This document shows, piece after piece, positions 37,652 to 51,010 of a DNA stretch of 64,000 nt (position 1 is its first letter; every line of letters begins with the position of its first letter). The translations under genes and the position numbers were made by a program. The stretch spans positions 755,001 to 819,000 of the forward strand of contig NZ_CP040231.1 in the NCBI RefSeq assembly GCF_006228325.1, written 5' to 3'. This stretch comes from Streptococcus sp. 1643. Its GTDB lineage: Bacteria; Bacillota; Bacilli; Lactobacillales; Streptococcaceae. Under the pieces are notes generated by a model, which saw only the letters and a list, made by a program, of their open reading frames with translations, was not told the DNA's origin and searched no databases.

Positions 37652-39706
37652 TTATTCATCTCTTTTGGGTTCCATTAAGGATAATAAGTACTTGTTGCTA
37701 TTTTTCTTTACAATTCTGATATAGATGACTTCAAAGCCAGCTAAAAGCAGTACGATCAGCATGGCTGTGATAAATTTTTGCCCCATGGCCATTTTTGCAC
37801 TGGCTGGTACTATTCCTGTGAGGAGGGAGTTCACTCCGAAGCTACTACTGATAAGTGCAAGGGCTATTGGCAGACCAAAATACCAATTGATTTGCTTTTC
37901 TGAAGATCTACAAAGAGTTTCATAGTTGGCACCAAGATGGATTAAGGTCTGGTATCGTCTATAGGATTGTCTTTGTCCCATCAAAAACTGAACGCCAATG
38001 ATTGTATTTGTGACAACAAGGAAGATGATAGCCAGATAGATAGTGATATAGCTGGCAGAGATAATGTAAAATAATTGTCTTCCCATATTTTGTATATAGC
38101 TTTCATAGCCAAGAGAGGTTTGATTTAGCTTTTCATTGGTATCTGAGATAGCTCTCATCAGGCCTTTTTCCTTGACTAGCTCAGGAGCTAAGATACCGCT
38201 GACATAGTTCGAGTAGCGACCGTCTGTATAGTTCATAAAGACTTCATCTGGGACTATGAGGGCAACAGAGAGGGTGATTTCACGATCCGTTACAATCGGT
38301 AAAGACTCCACCTCTCCAATCAATTTTACATCATTTTCCATGACTTTGATTTGAGGATTCGTCTTTAGAACAGAGTTGACGAGACTTTCATCTGGGAGAA
38401 AATCTTTCCCTATATACAAGTAGGCTTCCTTGCTAGTTAATTCTAGAGGAGGGAGATTGGCAGCCTTTCTAAGTTCATTGTATTCGGAAACTGGTATGAG
38501 GTGGGAAGTAGTAGACTGTTTAAATCTTTGGAGCAAAATTTCCTTGTTCTTGCTGCCTTTTTGCTCTTTCAAAATCTTGATGAACTGTTCAAAGGACACG
38601 GACTCGTGTTCTTTCGGTTTGCCGACTTTGATTTGCAGAATCTTTGAAAACTGTGATGCTAATCCTGCAGTTTCAAGCTCTTTTTTAACTTTGTCTATAT
38701 CAAGATTTTCGTCTGTTTCCTGCTTGCTATCTCTAAATGTATAATCCAATACGTGGGTTTGATTGCCTGAATTGCCACTTGAAATAGCAACACCTGCTCC
38801 AAAGAGGCACAAGGCAGAGAAGATTAAGAGGGAGCAGATGGCCAGTATAGTTGAGCGCTGGATAACTAATTCCTGAATCTGTCTAAAATTATAGGCATGA
38901 AGTTTTCGATTGTTTCCAAGCTTGACCAAAAAGTCTATAAATAAACGCATACCAAAGAAGAGTAGGATAGTTCCCAGAGTTCCTAAGAGAACGGTGATGC
39001 CCATTGTTATGACATTTTCCCAAGCTCGTCCACTCATCCCCATGTAATAGGCTGTTCCTAGAAGCAAAATCCCGAGGACAGAAGCAAGAAGGTATACCCC
39101 CTTGGGTAGTACTTTCTTAATCCCAGAAGGAGAATAGGTAAGCAGGTTTCCGATTTCCATATTGGCCGTCTTTGCACTTAAAAGGACAAAAACAGCTAAT
39201 TTTACGGCTAGGAAGCCGATGACTGTATAGAGTAGAGCTGTGGTAGATAGAGAAAATTGATGTTCAATAATCCCTAGTCCTACAATTTTAGCGGTTATTA
39301 GGCTGATTAGTTCTGAGATCAAGATAGAAATTGGAAGGCCTATTCCAAGGGCAAGGACACTGTTTCTCAAATCCTCGAGCAGGAGTAGCAAGAACAGTTT
39401 GCTTCTTCGCATTCCCAGTGTGAGATAGACACCAAATTCATGTTTTCTCCTTTCCATCTGCATACTGCTTGCGAAGTAGACTAGAAAAAAGAGAATAAAG
39501 AGCGTTGCTACATAAAGAATAGGAATCATGCTAAAGAGTTTATTTACAGCGTCACTTTCTATTTGTTTTAGAAAGGTCATCACATCTTGATGGGACAAAG
39601 AAAGGATGATGTAAAAGGAGATAATAGAAAGAACCATGGAACTGAAGTACAAGCCATTATTTTTTCGGTCTCTCTTGCTATTTCTTGAGACTAATTTAGA
39701 AAACAT
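37652..39706 (-). CDS. BceB/MbrB-type ABC permease (FtsX family)
   Basis: A large permease, 684 aa from the ATG at 39706. I prefer this start because GGAGGTG lies 6 nt upstream; the in-frame GTG and ATG at 39715 and 39712 fall in that ribosome site. Ten hydrophobic helices are arranged with a large extracellular domain of over 200 residues (about 300-535) between helices 7 and 8, typical of BceB permeases that recognise antibiotic-lipid II complexes. The start overlaps the end of the ATPase gene by 11 nt. Confidence 0.88.
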   Translation of the reverse strand: MFSKLVSRNSKRDRKNNGLYFSSMVLSIISFYIILSLSHQDVMTFLKQIESDAVNKLFSMIPILYVATLFILFFLVYFASSMQMERRKHEFGVYLTLGMRRSKLFLLLLLEDLRNSVLALGIGLPISILISELISLITAKIVGLGIIEHQFSLSTTALLYTVIGFLAVKLAVFVLLSAKTANMEIGNLLTYSPSGIKKVLPKGVYLLASVLGILLLGTAYYMGMSGRAWENVITMGITVLLGTLGTILLFFGMRLFIDFLVKLGNNRKLHAYNFRQIQELVIQRSTILAICSLLIFSALCLFGAGVAISSGNSGNQTHVLDYTFRDSKQETDENLDIDKVKKELETAGLASQFSKILQIKVGKPKEHESVSFEQFIKILKEQKGSKNKEILLQRFKQSTTSHLIPVSEYNELRKAANLPPLELTSKEAYLYIGKDFLPDESLVNSVLKTNPQIKVMENDVKLIGEVESLPIVTDREITLSVALIVPDEVFMNYTDGRYSNYVSGILAPELVKEKGLMRAISDTNEKLNQTSLGYESYIQNMGRQLFYIISASYITIYLAIIFLVVTNTIIGVQFLMGQRQSYRRYQTLIHLGANYETLCRSSEKQINWYFGLPIALALISSSFGVNSLLTGIVPASAKMAMGQKFITAMLIVLLLAGFEVIYIRIVKKNSNKYLLSLMEPKRDE

Positions 39707-40469
39707 TGCCATCACCTCCAGCTAGGGCTGCCATGACCTTTAGTATTCTGTGGTAGAAGTCTTCTTGACTTTCTCTTGGATAATCGCGACGGATTTCATG
39801 GAATAGTTTTCCGTCTTGGATAAACAAGATGCGGTTGCAAAAGCTGGCTGCGACGGAATCGTGGGTCACCATGAGAATGGTGGTTTCTTCCACTTGATTC
39901 ATTTCGGATAATTTTTGCATCAAAATGGTCGCATTTTTTGAATCCAAAGCCCCAGTGGGCTCATCCGCAAATACAATCTTAGGTTCCAAAATCAAGGCAC
40001 GAGCAGCAGCTACCCTTTGCCGTTGACCACCTGATAATTGAGATGGGAACTTATCCAGAAGTTCAGAAATATCCAGATATTGGGAAAGCAATTCTAACCG
40101 AACCTTGCTTTCGTTGGCATCGACCTTGTGCAAAGACAAGGGGAGTAAAATATTTTCTTTGGCTGTCAGATTATCCAAAAGCTCAAAATTCTGGAAGAGA
40201 TAGCCAATTTCCCTGCCACGATAATCAGCTAACTGACTACCTTTTAACTGACCTAAATCCTTTTCTTGCATTTGAATGGAGCCGTCAGTTGGTTTGATAA
40301 TGGTAGCGAGACAGTTAAGAAGGGTTGTTTTCCCAGAACCACTGCTCCCCATAATCCCTAAGAATTCACCTTTGACAACTTGAAAAGATATACCGTTCAA
40401 GGCTTTGGTGATATTCGGATCTTTTCCATAATGCTTTTTTAATGATTCTACTCGTAAAATTGTTTCCAT
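39696..40469 (-). CDS. BceA/MbrA-type ABC ATPase
   Basis: The ATPase of the Bce-type transporter, MacB/LolD branch, 257 aa from the ATG at 40469 that follows GGAGGTG. The upstream in-frame ATG at 40484 overlaps that site. Walker A GSSGSGKTT is at residues 41-49, LSGGQRQRV near 147, and Walker B IVFADEPTGALDS. It is the first gene of the four-gene unit. Confidence 0.9.
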   Translation of the reverse strand: METILRVESLKKHYGKDPNITKALNGISFQVVKGEFLGIMGSSGSGKTTLLNCLATIIKPTDGSIQMQEKDLGQLKGSQLADYRGREIGYLFQNFELLDNLTAKENILLPLSLHKVDANESKVRLELLSQYLDISELLDKFPSQLSGGQRQRVAAARALILEPKIVFADEPTGALDSKNATILMQKLSEMNQVEETTILMVTHDSVAASFCNRILFIQDGKLFHEIRRDYPRESQEDFYHRILKVMAALAGGDGNVF

Positions 40470-40498
40470 GTGAGACACCTCCATCTTTTGTTAATTTC

Positions 40499-40504
40499 AT
40501 TATA
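40499..40504 (-). promoter_or_regulatory. -10 box of the Bce/Mbr-type operon
   Basis: TATAAT on the minus strand, 29 nt before the ATPase ATG. The -35 position (40522-40527) reads TGTTAT, a poor match, consistent with a promoter that needs an activator. Confidence 0.65.
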
Positions 40505-40527
40505 ATATGAATCAGAGTAGAATAACA

Positions 40528-40544
40528 CTTACGGATGATGTAAG
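40528..40544. promoter_or_regulatory. Inverted repeat, candidate response-regulator site
   Basis: CTTAC-N7-GTAAG is a perfect 5-bp inverted repeat, immediately upstream of the -35 position of the Bce/Mbr-type operon. That is where an OmpR-family activator would bind. BceR-like operators elsewhere are also TTAC/GTAA-type dyads. Confidence 0.6.
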
Positions 40545-40654
40545 AAATCTTTATCATTAGGTTATTGGATCTATACTTACTATATTATAGCATGGTTTTA
40601 GGGATTTAAAAAGCGGAGTTGAGAGTCGAGAAATTTTCTTAATATTGAAATTAT

Positions 40655-40697
40655 AAAAAATAATACTACTGTAGTCCATGCTCCAGCAGTATTATTT
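40655..40697 (-). terminator. Terminator of guaA
   Basis: On the minus strand AATAATACT pairs with AGTATTATT around a ~20-nt loop, followed by a T tract. Confidence 0.75.
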
Positions 40698-40715
40698 ATT
40701 ATTTTATAGAAAATT

Positions 40716-42278
40716 CTATTCCCACTCCACGGTTGCAGGTGGTTTACTTGTAATGTCGTAGACGATACGGTTAACGTGGTCCACTTCGTTTACGATACGT
40801 ACAGAGATTTTTTGAAGAACTTCCCAAGGAATCTTGGCAAAGTCAGCTGTCATACCATCGATAGAAGTGATCGCACGAATGGCGATGGTGTAGTCATAAG
40901 TACGACCGTCACCCATAACACCGACTGAACGAACGCCTGTGTTGACAGTAAAGTATTGCCAGATATCGCGGTCAAGACCAGCTTTAGCGATTTCTTCGCG
41001 AAGGATAGCATCAGACTCACGAACAGTTTCTAGTTTTTCTTCAGTGATTTCACCCATGACACGGATAGCAAGTCCTGGTCCTGGGAATGGTTGGCGCCAT
41101 ACAATGTGGTCTGGCATACCAAGCTCTGTACCGAGAGAACGGACTTCGTCTTTATAAAGAGTGTTCAATGGTTCAATCAACTCGAACTGCATGTCTTCTG
41201 GAAGTCCACCAACATTGTGGTGTGATTTGATGGTTTGAGCAGTATCTGTACCAGACTCAATCACGTCAGTGTATAGTGTTCCTTGAGCAAGGAATTTTAC
41301 ATCTTTTAGCTTACTTGCTTCGTCATCGAAGACATAAACAAACTCGTTACCGATAATCTTCCGTTTTTGTTCAGGATCAGAAACACCTGCAAGTTTATCA
41401 AGGAATCGTTTAGCAGCGTCTGCTTTAACGATATTCAAACCAAACTTACCACCAAGCATGTCCATAACTTGGTCAGCCTCTCCCTTACGGAGAAGACCGT
41501 GGTCTACAAAGATACAGATCAATTGATCGCCGATTGCTTTCTGGAGAAGAACGCCAACAACAGAAGAGTCAACACCACCTGATAGGCCGAGAAGAACACG
41601 CTTGTCACCTACAGTTTCACGGATTTTTTTGATCTGCATATCGATGAAGTTGTCCATTGACCAGTCGCCTTTAGCCTGACAGATGTTAAGGGCAAAGTTG
41701 CGAAGGATATCATTCCCGTATACAGAATGGCGAACTTCTGGGTGGAATTGGATACCATAGATGTGCTTGTCAGGGTTTTCAATAGCTGCATAAGGACAGT
41801 CAGCAGAAGTTCCAGTACGAACAAAATCAGCTGGAATCTCTGTAACAGCATCGCCATGGCTCATCAAAACAATCTGTTCTTCAGGAGTCCCTTCAAAGAG
41901 GGCAGAAGTGGTATGGGTAAGTGGTGATTGGCCATACTCTCGGTTACCAGCATCACCTGCAGGGACAACTTTTCCTCCAAGTTTATGAGTTAAAAGTTGC
42001 ATACCATAGCATATTCCTAAAATTGGAATGCCAAGTTCAAAAATTTCTGGGTCAATATCAAATGAACCATCTTCGTATACAGAGTTTGGTCCACCAGAGA
42101 GGATGATCCCTACAGGGTTAATCGCACGAACCTCTGCAGCTGAGATTTTGTGACTTTTTAGCTCTGAAAAAACACCAATTTCACGAATACGGCGTGAAAT
42201 CAGCTGGTTGTATTGGCTACCATAGTCCAGCACGATAATTTTTTCGACATCTTGCAAATCAGTTGAAGTGTTGCTCAT
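40716..42278 (-). CDS. guaA: GMP synthase (glutamine-hydrolysing)
   Basis: Converts XMP to GMP using glutamine and ATP, 520 aa. The N-terminal class I glutamine amidotransferase has the nucleophile Cys in GICYGMQLL and the His-Glu pair in GIQFHPEV. The ATP-pyrophosphatase loop is [10 protein letters not shown] (about 233-242). The C-terminal dimerisation domain ends [17 protein letters not shown]. It is monocistronic and divergent from a GntR regulator. Upstream on the minus strand TGATAGAAT looks like its -10 region; no purine riboswitch is seen. Confidence 0.97.
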   Translation of the reverse strand: MSNTSTDLQDVEKIIVLDYGSQYNQLISRRIREIGVFSELKSHKISAAEVRAINPVGIILSGGPNSVYEDGSFDIDPEIFELGIPILGICYGMQLLTHKLGGKVVPAGDAGNREYGQSPLTHTTSALFEGTPEEQIVLMSHGDAVTEIPADFVRTGTSADCPYAAIENPDKHIYGIQFHPEVRHSVYGNDILRNFALNICQAKGDWSMDNFIDMQIKKIRETVGDKRVLLGLSGGVDSSVVGVLLQKAIGDQLICIFVDHGLLRKGEADQVMDMLGGKFGLNIVKADAAKRFLDKLAGVSDPEQKRKIIGNEFVYVFDDEASKLKDVKFLAQGTLYTDVIESGTDTAQTIKSHHNVGGLPEDMQFELIEPLNTLYKDEVRSLGTELGMPDHIVWRQPFPGPGLAIRVMGEITEEKLETVRESDAILREEIAKAGLDRDIWQYFTVNTGVRSVGVMGDGRTYDYTIAIRAITSIDGMTADFAKIPWEVLQKISVRIVNEVDHVNRIVYDITSKPPATVEWE

Positions 42279-42359
42279 CTTTTTCCTTTCTCAAAAGAAA
42301 TATCTTTTTCAATATTCTATCACAAATAGGGGCGAATTACCAACTAAACAAGGCAAAGT

Positions 42360-42389
42360 TTGACTTTTTCTTAGCAAATACGGTACAAT
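42360..42389 (+). promoter_or_regulatory. Promoter of the gntR gene
   Basis: TTGACT (42360-42365), an 18-nt spacer and TACAAT (42384-42389). Confidence 0.6.
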
Positions 42390-42418
42390 GGAGAAAATAA
42401 AGAAAAGAAGTGAGAATC

Positions 42419-43117
42419 ATGTTACCAGCTTATATGAAAATCCACGATCAGATCAAAAAGGATATAGATGAGCATCATTGGAAAATCGGAGAGAGGCTTC
42501 CAAGTGAGCGAGATTTAGCGGAACAGTTTCAAGTTAGCCGGATGACATTACGCCAAGCTATCTCTCTCTTGGTTGAGGAAGGAGTTTTGGAGCGTCGAGT
42601 AGGAAGTGGGACTTTTGTCTCTAGCACTCGTGTCCAAGAAAAAATGCGGGGAACGACAAGTTTTACGGAGATTGTCAAATCTCAGGGGAAAGTACCTTCC
42701 AGCCAACTCATTTCTTATAGAAGAACCATTCCAAATGAGCAAGAGGTCGCTAAGCTAGGGATTACTCCGACAGAGAATATTATCCGTATGGAACGGGTGC
42801 GTTACGCTGACCAAGTTCCGCTAGTCTATGAAGTCGCATCCATTCCTGAGAAATTTATCAAGGATTTTAAAAAAGAAGAAATCACCAGTCATTTCTTCCA
42901 AACCTTGCAGCAACATGGCTACCGGATTGGCAAATCCCAACAGACCATTTATGCGAGATTGGCTAAGGAAAAGATTGCTCACTATCTAGAAGTCGAAAAG
43001 GGGCATGCCATTTTAGCCTTGACTCAGGTCTCTTATCTTGAAGATGGGACAGCTTTTGAGTATGTAAAGAGTCAATACGTGGGCGAACGCTTTGAATTTT
43101 ATCTTGAAAATAACTAG
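42419..43117 (+). CDS. GntR/HutC-family transcriptional regulator
   Basis: A 232-aa regulator. The N-terminal winged HTH has the GntR signature LPSERDLAEQFQVSRMTLRQA (about 25-45). The C-terminal UTRA ligand domain (about 90-230) has VYEVASIP and LTQVSYLEDGTAFEY. The ATG at 42419 is preferred to the GTG at 42410. UTRA-domain members typically sense sugar phosphates or amino sugars; no catabolic operon lies alongside, so the target and ligand are unknown. It is divergent from guaA. Confidence 0.88.
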   Translation: MLPAYMKIHDQIKKDIDEHHWKIGERLPSERDLAEQFQVSRMTLRQAISLLVEEGVLERRVGSGTFVSSTRVQEKMRGTTSFTEIVKSQGKVPSSQLISYRRTIPNEQEVAKLGITPTENIIRMERVRYADQVPLVYEVASIPEKFIKDFKKEEITSHFFQTLQQHGYRIGKSQQTIYARLAKEKIAHYLEVEKGHAILALTQVSYLEDGTAFEYVKSQYVGERFEFYLENN

Positions 43118-43254
43118 TTTAGAAAGGCTAGTTTTTTGTTTTCTTAAAAGATTAGAATTGTCAAAACAATCTGTCTAGGCTTGATTTTATCCATTATTTA
43201 CTATAAAATGAGAAGGAAAAACGTCAAACTTTTATATTGCAAATAGGAGAAAAA

Positions 43255-44541
43255 ATGACAAAAACATTAAAACGTCCTGAGGTTTTATCACCTGCAGGGA
43301 CTTTAGAGAAGCTGAAAGTAGCTGTTCAATATGGTGCGGACGCAGTCTTCATCGGCGGACAGGCCTATGGTCTTCGTAGCCGTGCAGGAAACTTCACCTT
43401 TGAACAGATGGAAGAAGGAGTCCAGTTTGCTGCTAAGTACGGTGCCAAGGTCTATGTGGCTGCTAACATGGTTATGCACGAAGGAAACGAAGCTGGTGCT
43501 GGAGAATGGTTCCGTAAGTTGCGTGACATTGGGATTGCCGCAGTTATCGTGTCAGATCCAGCCTTGATTATGATTGCAGCAACTGAAGCACCAGGTCTTG
43601 AAATCCACCTTTCAACCCAAGCAAGTGCGACCAACTATGAAACTCTTGAGTTCTGGAAAGAACTTGGTCTAACTCGTGTGGTTTTGGCTCGTGAAGTTTC
43701 AATGGAAGAATTGGCAGAGATTCGCAAACGTACAGATGTCGAGATTGAAGCATTTGTCCATGGGGCCATGTGTATTTCTTACTCAGGTCGTTGTACGCTT
43801 TCAAACCACATGAGTATGCGTGATGCTAACCGTGGTGGTTGTTCTCAATCTTGCCGTTGGAAATACGACCTCTACGACATGCCATTCGGCCAAGAACGTA
43901 AGAGCCTTAAAGGTGAAATCCCAGAAGAATTTTCGATGTCTGCCGTAGATATGTCTATGATTGACCATATCCCAGATATGATTGAAAATGGTGTAGACAG
44001 TCTTAAGATCGAAGGTCGTATGAAGTCTATTCACTATGTTTCAACAGTAACAAACTGCTACAAGGCGGCTGTGGATGCTTATCTCGAAAGTCCTGAAAAG
44101 TTTGAGGCCATCAAACAGGACTTGGTGGACGAGATGTGGAAGGTTGCCCAGCGTGAATTGGCAACTGGATTCTACTATGGTACACCGTCTGAGAATGAGC
44201 AGTTATTTGGCGCACGTCGTAAAATTCCTGAATACAAGTTTGTCGCTGAAGTGGTTGCTTATGATGATGCGACTCAAACGGCAACCATTCGTCAACGAAA
44301 TGTCATCAACGAAGGCGATCAAGTTGAGTTTTATGGACCAGGTTTCCGTCATTTTGATACTTATATCGAAGATCTTCATGATGCCAAGGGCAATAAAATC
44401 GACCGTGCTCCAAATCCAATGGAACTCTTGACAATCAAGGTCCCACAACCTGTACAAGCAGGTGACATGGTTCGTGCTCTGAAAGAAGGGCTCATCAACC
44501 TCTATAAGGAAGACGGGACAAGTGTTACAGTTCGTGCCTAG
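43255..44541 (+). CDS. U32 family protein, TrhP-like tRNA hydroxylation factor
   Basis: A 428-aa U32 protein, historically called collagenase-like PrtC. Homologues in E. coli (TrhP) and B. subtilis (YrrN/YrrO) are needed for prephenate-dependent 5-hydroxyuridine at tRNA position 34. The U32 signature with conserved cysteines CTLSNHMS...GGCSQSCRW is near residues 180-205, and SLKIEGRMKS near 250. The ATG at 43255 follows AGGAG. A zinc-finger gene follows after 14 nt. The tRNA role is inferred from homology. Confidence 0.88.
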   Translation: MTKTLKRPEVLSPAGTLEKLKVAVQYGADAVFIGGQAYGLRSRAGNFTFEQMEEGVQFAAKYGAKVYVAANMVMHEGNEAGAGEWFRKLRDIGIAAVIVSDPALIMIAATEAPGLEIHLSTQASATNYETLEFWKELGLTRVVLAREVSMEELAEIRKRTDVEIEAFVHGAMCISYSGRCTLSNHMSMRDANRGGCSQSCRWKYDLYDMPFGQERKSLKGEIPEEFSMSAVDMSMIDHIPDMIENGVDSLKIEGRMKSIHYVSTVTNCYKAAVDAYLESPEKFEAIKQDLVDEMWKVAQRELATGFYYGTPSENEQLFGARRKIPEYKFVAEVVAYDDATQTATIRQRNVINEGDQVEFYGPGFRHFDTYIEDLHDAKGNKIDRAPNPMELLTIKVPQPVQAGDMVRALKEGLINLYKEDGTSVTVRA

Positions 44542-44555
44542 ATAAGGAAAAGGGA

Positions 44556-44867
44556 ATGATTCAAGCTCAAGGTTTATTGGTAGATGATGAAAGCAGGTGT
44601 GTTCATTATCATAGTGAAAAGGATATTGTTTCACTCCAGTGTTATGAATGCAAGAAATACTATGCATGCTATCAGTGCCACAATGCTATGGAAACGCATT
44701 TGTTTTCGCCCTATCCCTTGGTGCTTTCTGAGGATCGACCGATCTTATGTGGGGTTTGTAAGAGGACAATGACTTTCCAAGATTACCAAAAACAGATGGC
44801 TTGTCCTTACTGCAGTGCACCATTTAATCCAGGTTGTAAACAACACTATTCCTACTATTTTAAATAA
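44556..44867 (+). CDS. CHY-type zinc-finger protein
   Basis: A 103-aa zinc-binding protein. The CHY pattern begins CVHYHSEKD, followed by CYECKKYYACYQCH, then CGVCKR, CPYC and C-x-QH. Nearly all the family's Cys/His ligands are present. The function in bacteria is unclear. It probably shares the U32 transcript and is followed by a terminator. Confidence 0.85.
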   Translation: MIQAQGLLVDDESRCVHYHSEKDIVSLQCYECKKYYACYQCHNAMETHLFSPYPLVLSEDRPILCGVCKRTMTFQDYQKQMACPYCSAPFNPGCKQHYSYYFK

Positions 44868-44876
44868 AATGAATCG

Positions 44877-44903
44877 ATCCAAGTTCTTAACTTGGATTTT
44901 TCG
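44877..44903 (+). terminator. Terminator after CHY zinc-finger gene
   Basis: ATCCAAGTT (44877-44885) pairs with AACTTGGAT (44889-44897), followed by T5. Confidence 0.88.
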
Positions 44904-45034
44904 GTTTGTTTCAGAAAATATAGTAAAATCAAGAAAAACTCGCAATCTAAAATGGAAAAACTTTCTATAGAATAGTGTAAAAATAGCAAAAATAGAAATA
45001 AATCAGCTGAAACGCTTCCAACGTAAGTAAAAAG

Positions 45035-45063
45035 TTGACAAAAACAAATTTTAGGACTAAACT
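45035..45063 (+). promoter_or_regulatory. Promoter of the F-ATPase operon
   Basis: TTGACA (45035-45040), a 17-nt spacer and TAAACT (45058-45063), 35 nt before atpE. This promoter relies on a consensus -35 rather than a TG extension. The 130 nt between the preceding terminator and this promoter show nothing else certain. Confidence 0.7.
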
Positions 45064-45098
45064 AAGTAAGTAAATTTTAAATAAAAGGAGAATTCATC

Positions 45099-45299
45099 AT
45101 GAATTTAACATTTTTCGGTCTTTGTCTTGCCTGTATGGGTGTATCCCTTGCAGAAGGTATGTTGATGAACGGTTTGTTCAAATCAGCAGCTCGCCAACCA
45201 GACATCATCCCACAATTACGTAGCTTAATGATCATGGGGATTGCCTTTATTGAAGGAACGTTCTTGGTTACCCTCGTCTTTTCATTCGTCATCAAATAG
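45099..45299 (+). CDS. atpE: F0F1 ATP synthase subunit c
   Basis: The proteolipid ring subunit, 66 aa, two transmembrane helices joined by the polar loop with R32-Q33-P34. The proton-carrying Glu is E52 in AFIEGTF. In streptococci this enzyme mainly pumps protons out for acid tolerance. Residue 48 is Ile. The gene precedes atpB, the order typical of Streptococcus. AAGGAGAA is the ribosome site. Confidence 0.96.
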   Translation: MNLTFFGLCLACMGVSLAEGMLMNGLFKSAARQPDIIPQLRSLMIMGIAFIEGTFLVTLVFSFVIK

Positions 45300-45333
45300 A
45301 CAAATGGAACGAGAAGAAAAGGGAGGATTCTAG

Positions 45334-46050
45334 ATGGAAGAAAGTATCAATCCAACCATCAATATTGGTCCTGTTACCTTTGATTTAACCATGTTAGCCA
45401 TGACCTTGTTGATTGTGGGAGTTGTTTTTGGCTTTATCTATTGGGCAAGTCGCAATATGACTTTGAAACCCAAAGGAAAGCAAAATGTACTTGAGTATTT
45501 CTATGACTTCGTTATTGGATTTACAGAACCTAACATTGGTAAAAGCTACATGAAAGACTACTCGCTCTTTTTCCTTTGTCTATTTCTATTTATGGTACTG
45601 GCAAATAACCTCGGTTTGATGGCGAAACTTCAAACTACAGATGGGACAAACCTTTGGACATCGCCAACTGCAAATCTCCAGTTTGACTTGGCCTTGTCAT
45701 TTGGAATTATCCTGATGACCCATATTGAAGGGATTCGTCGCCGTGGGATTAAAAAATATCTAAAAGCCTATATCACACCTGGCTTTATGACTCCCATGAA
45801 TATCTTAGAAGAGTTTACCAACTTTTTATCACTTGCCTTGCGGGTGTTCGGAAATATCTTTGCTGGAGAAGTGATGGCTAGTTTGCTAATCACTCTATCT
45901 CATCAAGCTCTATATTGGTATCCAGTTGCTTTTGGTGCTAACTTGGCTTGGACAGCCTTTTCTGTCTTTATTTCCTGCATCCAAGCCTATGTGTTTACCA
46001 TGTTGTCTTCTATGTACTTAGGAAATAAGATAAATGATGGAGAAGAGTAG
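45334..46050 (+). CDS. atpB: F0F1 ATP synthase subunit a
   Basis: The stator channel subunit, 238 aa, five or six helices. The essential Arg is in [14 protein letters not shown]. Trp206, reported as an optochin-resistance position in pneumococcus, is retained. It lies 34 nt after atpE. Confidence 0.95.
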   Translation: MEESINPTINIGPVTFDLTMLAMTLLIVGVVFGFIYWASRNMTLKPKGKQNVLEYFYDFVIGFTEPNIGKSYMKDYSLFFLCLFLFMVLANNLGLMAKLQTTDGTNLWTSPTANLQFDLALSFGIILMTHIEGIRRRGIKKYLKAYITPGFMTPMNILEEFTNFLSLALRVFGNIFAGEVMASLLITLSHQALYWYPVAFGANLAWTAFSVFISCIQAYVFTMLSSMYLGNKINDGEE

Positions 46051-46063
46051 AAAGGAGTAACAG

Positions 46064-46557
46064 ATGCACGTAACAGTAGGTGAATTAATTGGTAACTTTA
46101 TTTTAATCGCTGGCTCTTTTATCCTTTTGATTGTCTTAGTTAAGAAATATGCGTGGTCAAACTTGACAAGTGTCTTCGAAGAAAGGGCAAATAAAATTGC
46201 TGCTGATATTGATGGAGCTGAACAAGCTCGTCAAAAAGCAGAAACTCTTGCCCAAAAACGTGAAGATGAATTGGCTGGTAGTCGCAACGAAGCCAAAACA
46301 ATCATTGAAAATGCTAAAGAGACTGCAGAGAAGAGTAAAGCAGATATTCTGGCAGATGCTAAAGTAGAAGCGGGTCGCTTAAAAGAGAAGGCGAATCAAG
46401 AAATTGCTCAGAATAAAGCAGAAGCTTTGCAAAGTGTTAAGGGCGAGGTGGCAGATTTGACGATTAGTCTTGCTGTTAAAATCATCTCAAAAAACCTTGA
46501 CAGTCATGCTCATAAGGAACTCATTGATCAGTATATCGATCAGCTAGGAGAAGCCTA

Positions 46558-46558
<1 letters not shown>
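46064..46558 (+). CDS. atpF: F0F1 ATP synthase subunit b
   Basis: The peripheral stalk subunit, 164 aa. One N-terminal helix (about 6-26) is followed by a long charged coiled coil rich in Ala, Glu and Lys. The stop overlaps the atpH start (TAATG). Confidence 0.95.
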
Positions 46559-48614
<2,056 letters not shown>

Positions 48615-48629
48615 GAATAGAGGTTTCAG

Positions 48630-49508
48630 ATGGCAGTATCTCTAAATGATATTAAAACAAAAATCGCCTCAACCAAAAATACGAGTCAAATCACTAATGC
48701 TATGCAAATGGTATCGGCTGCCAAGTTAGGTCGCTCTGAAGAAGCAGCGCGCAACTTCCAAGTTTACGCTCAGAAAGTTCGTAAGCTTTTAACGGATATT
48801 TTGCATGGTAACGGATCTGGTGGTTCAACCAATCCGATGCTCATCAGTCGCCCAGTTAAGAAAACAGGCTATATCGTTATTACTTCAGACCGTGGCTTGG
48901 TTGGAGGTTATAATGCTTCCATCCTTAAAGCCGTTATGGAGTTGAAAGAAGAATACCATCCAGATGGTAAAGATTTTGAGATAATCTGTATCGGTGGTAT
49001 GGGAGCTGATTTCTTTAAGGCTCGTGGTATTCAGCCAATCTATGAACTACGTGGCTTGGCAGATCAACCTAGTTTTGATGAAGTTCGTAAAATTATTTCA
49101 AAAACGATTGATATGTACCAAAACGAACTTTTTGATGAATTGTACGTCTGCTACAACCATCATGTCAATACTCTCACAAGTCAAATGCGTGTGGAACAAA
49201 TGCTTCCGATTGTTGACTTGGATCCAAATGAAGCGGATGAAGAGTATAGCTTGACATTTGAGTTGGAAACGAGCCGTGATGAGATTCTAGAGCAATTGTT
49301 GCCACAGTATGCTGAAAGTATGATTTACGGGGCTATTATTGATGCCAAGACAGCTGAAAATGCTGCAGGTATGACAGCCATGCAAACGGCGACCGATAAT
49401 GCTAAGAAGGTCATCAATGATTTGACAATCCAGTATAACCGTGCTAGACAGGCGGCGATTACACAAGAAATTACAGAAATCGTAGCGGGGGCTAGTGCCT
49501 TAGAATAA
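48630..49508 (+). CDS. atpG: F0F1 ATP synthase subunit gamma
   Basis: The central rotor shaft, 292 aa. The N-terminal helix [22 protein letters not shown] and the C-terminal helix with [17 protein letters not shown] form the coiled coil. [10 protein letters not shown] is the conserved globular motif. An 85-nt spacer separates it from atpD. Confidence 0.95.
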   Translation: MAVSLNDIKTKIASTKNTSQITNAMQMVSAAKLGRSEEAARNFQVYAQKVRKLLTDILHGNGSGGSTNPMLISRPVKKTGYIVITSDRGLVGGYNASILKAVMELKEEYHPDGKDFEIICIGGMGADFFKARGIQPIYELRGLADQPSFDEVRKIISKTIDMYQNELFDELYVCYNHHVNTLTSQMRVEQMLPIVDLDPNEADEEYSLTFELETSRDEILEQLLPQYAESMIYGAIIDAKTAENAAGMTAMQTATDNAKKVINDLTIQYNRARQAAITQEITEIVAGASALE

Positions 49509-49543
49509 GGCTTTGCCTCCCTCGTATCAAAATGAACTTAGGA

Positions 49544-49558
49544 CCTAGTTGAGCTAGG
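49544..49558 (+). other. Small hairpin in the atpG-atpD spacer
   Basis: CCTAG (49544-49548) pairs with CTAGG (49554-49558) around a 5-nt loop in the only long spacer of the operon. There is no T tract, so it is not a terminator. It may be an RNA-processing or stability element. Confidence 0.4.
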
Positions 49559-49584
49559 AACCGACAGTATCTTATATAGAATAG

Positions 49585-51000
<1,416 letters not shown>

Positions 51001-51010
51001 GAGGTGATCT

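Noticed and set aside
45008..45021. A cre-like palindrome (TGAAACGCTTCCA) upstream of the atp promoter
   Set aside because: It is one base short of the cre consensus and has mismatches in the second half, so CcpA control cannot be claimed.
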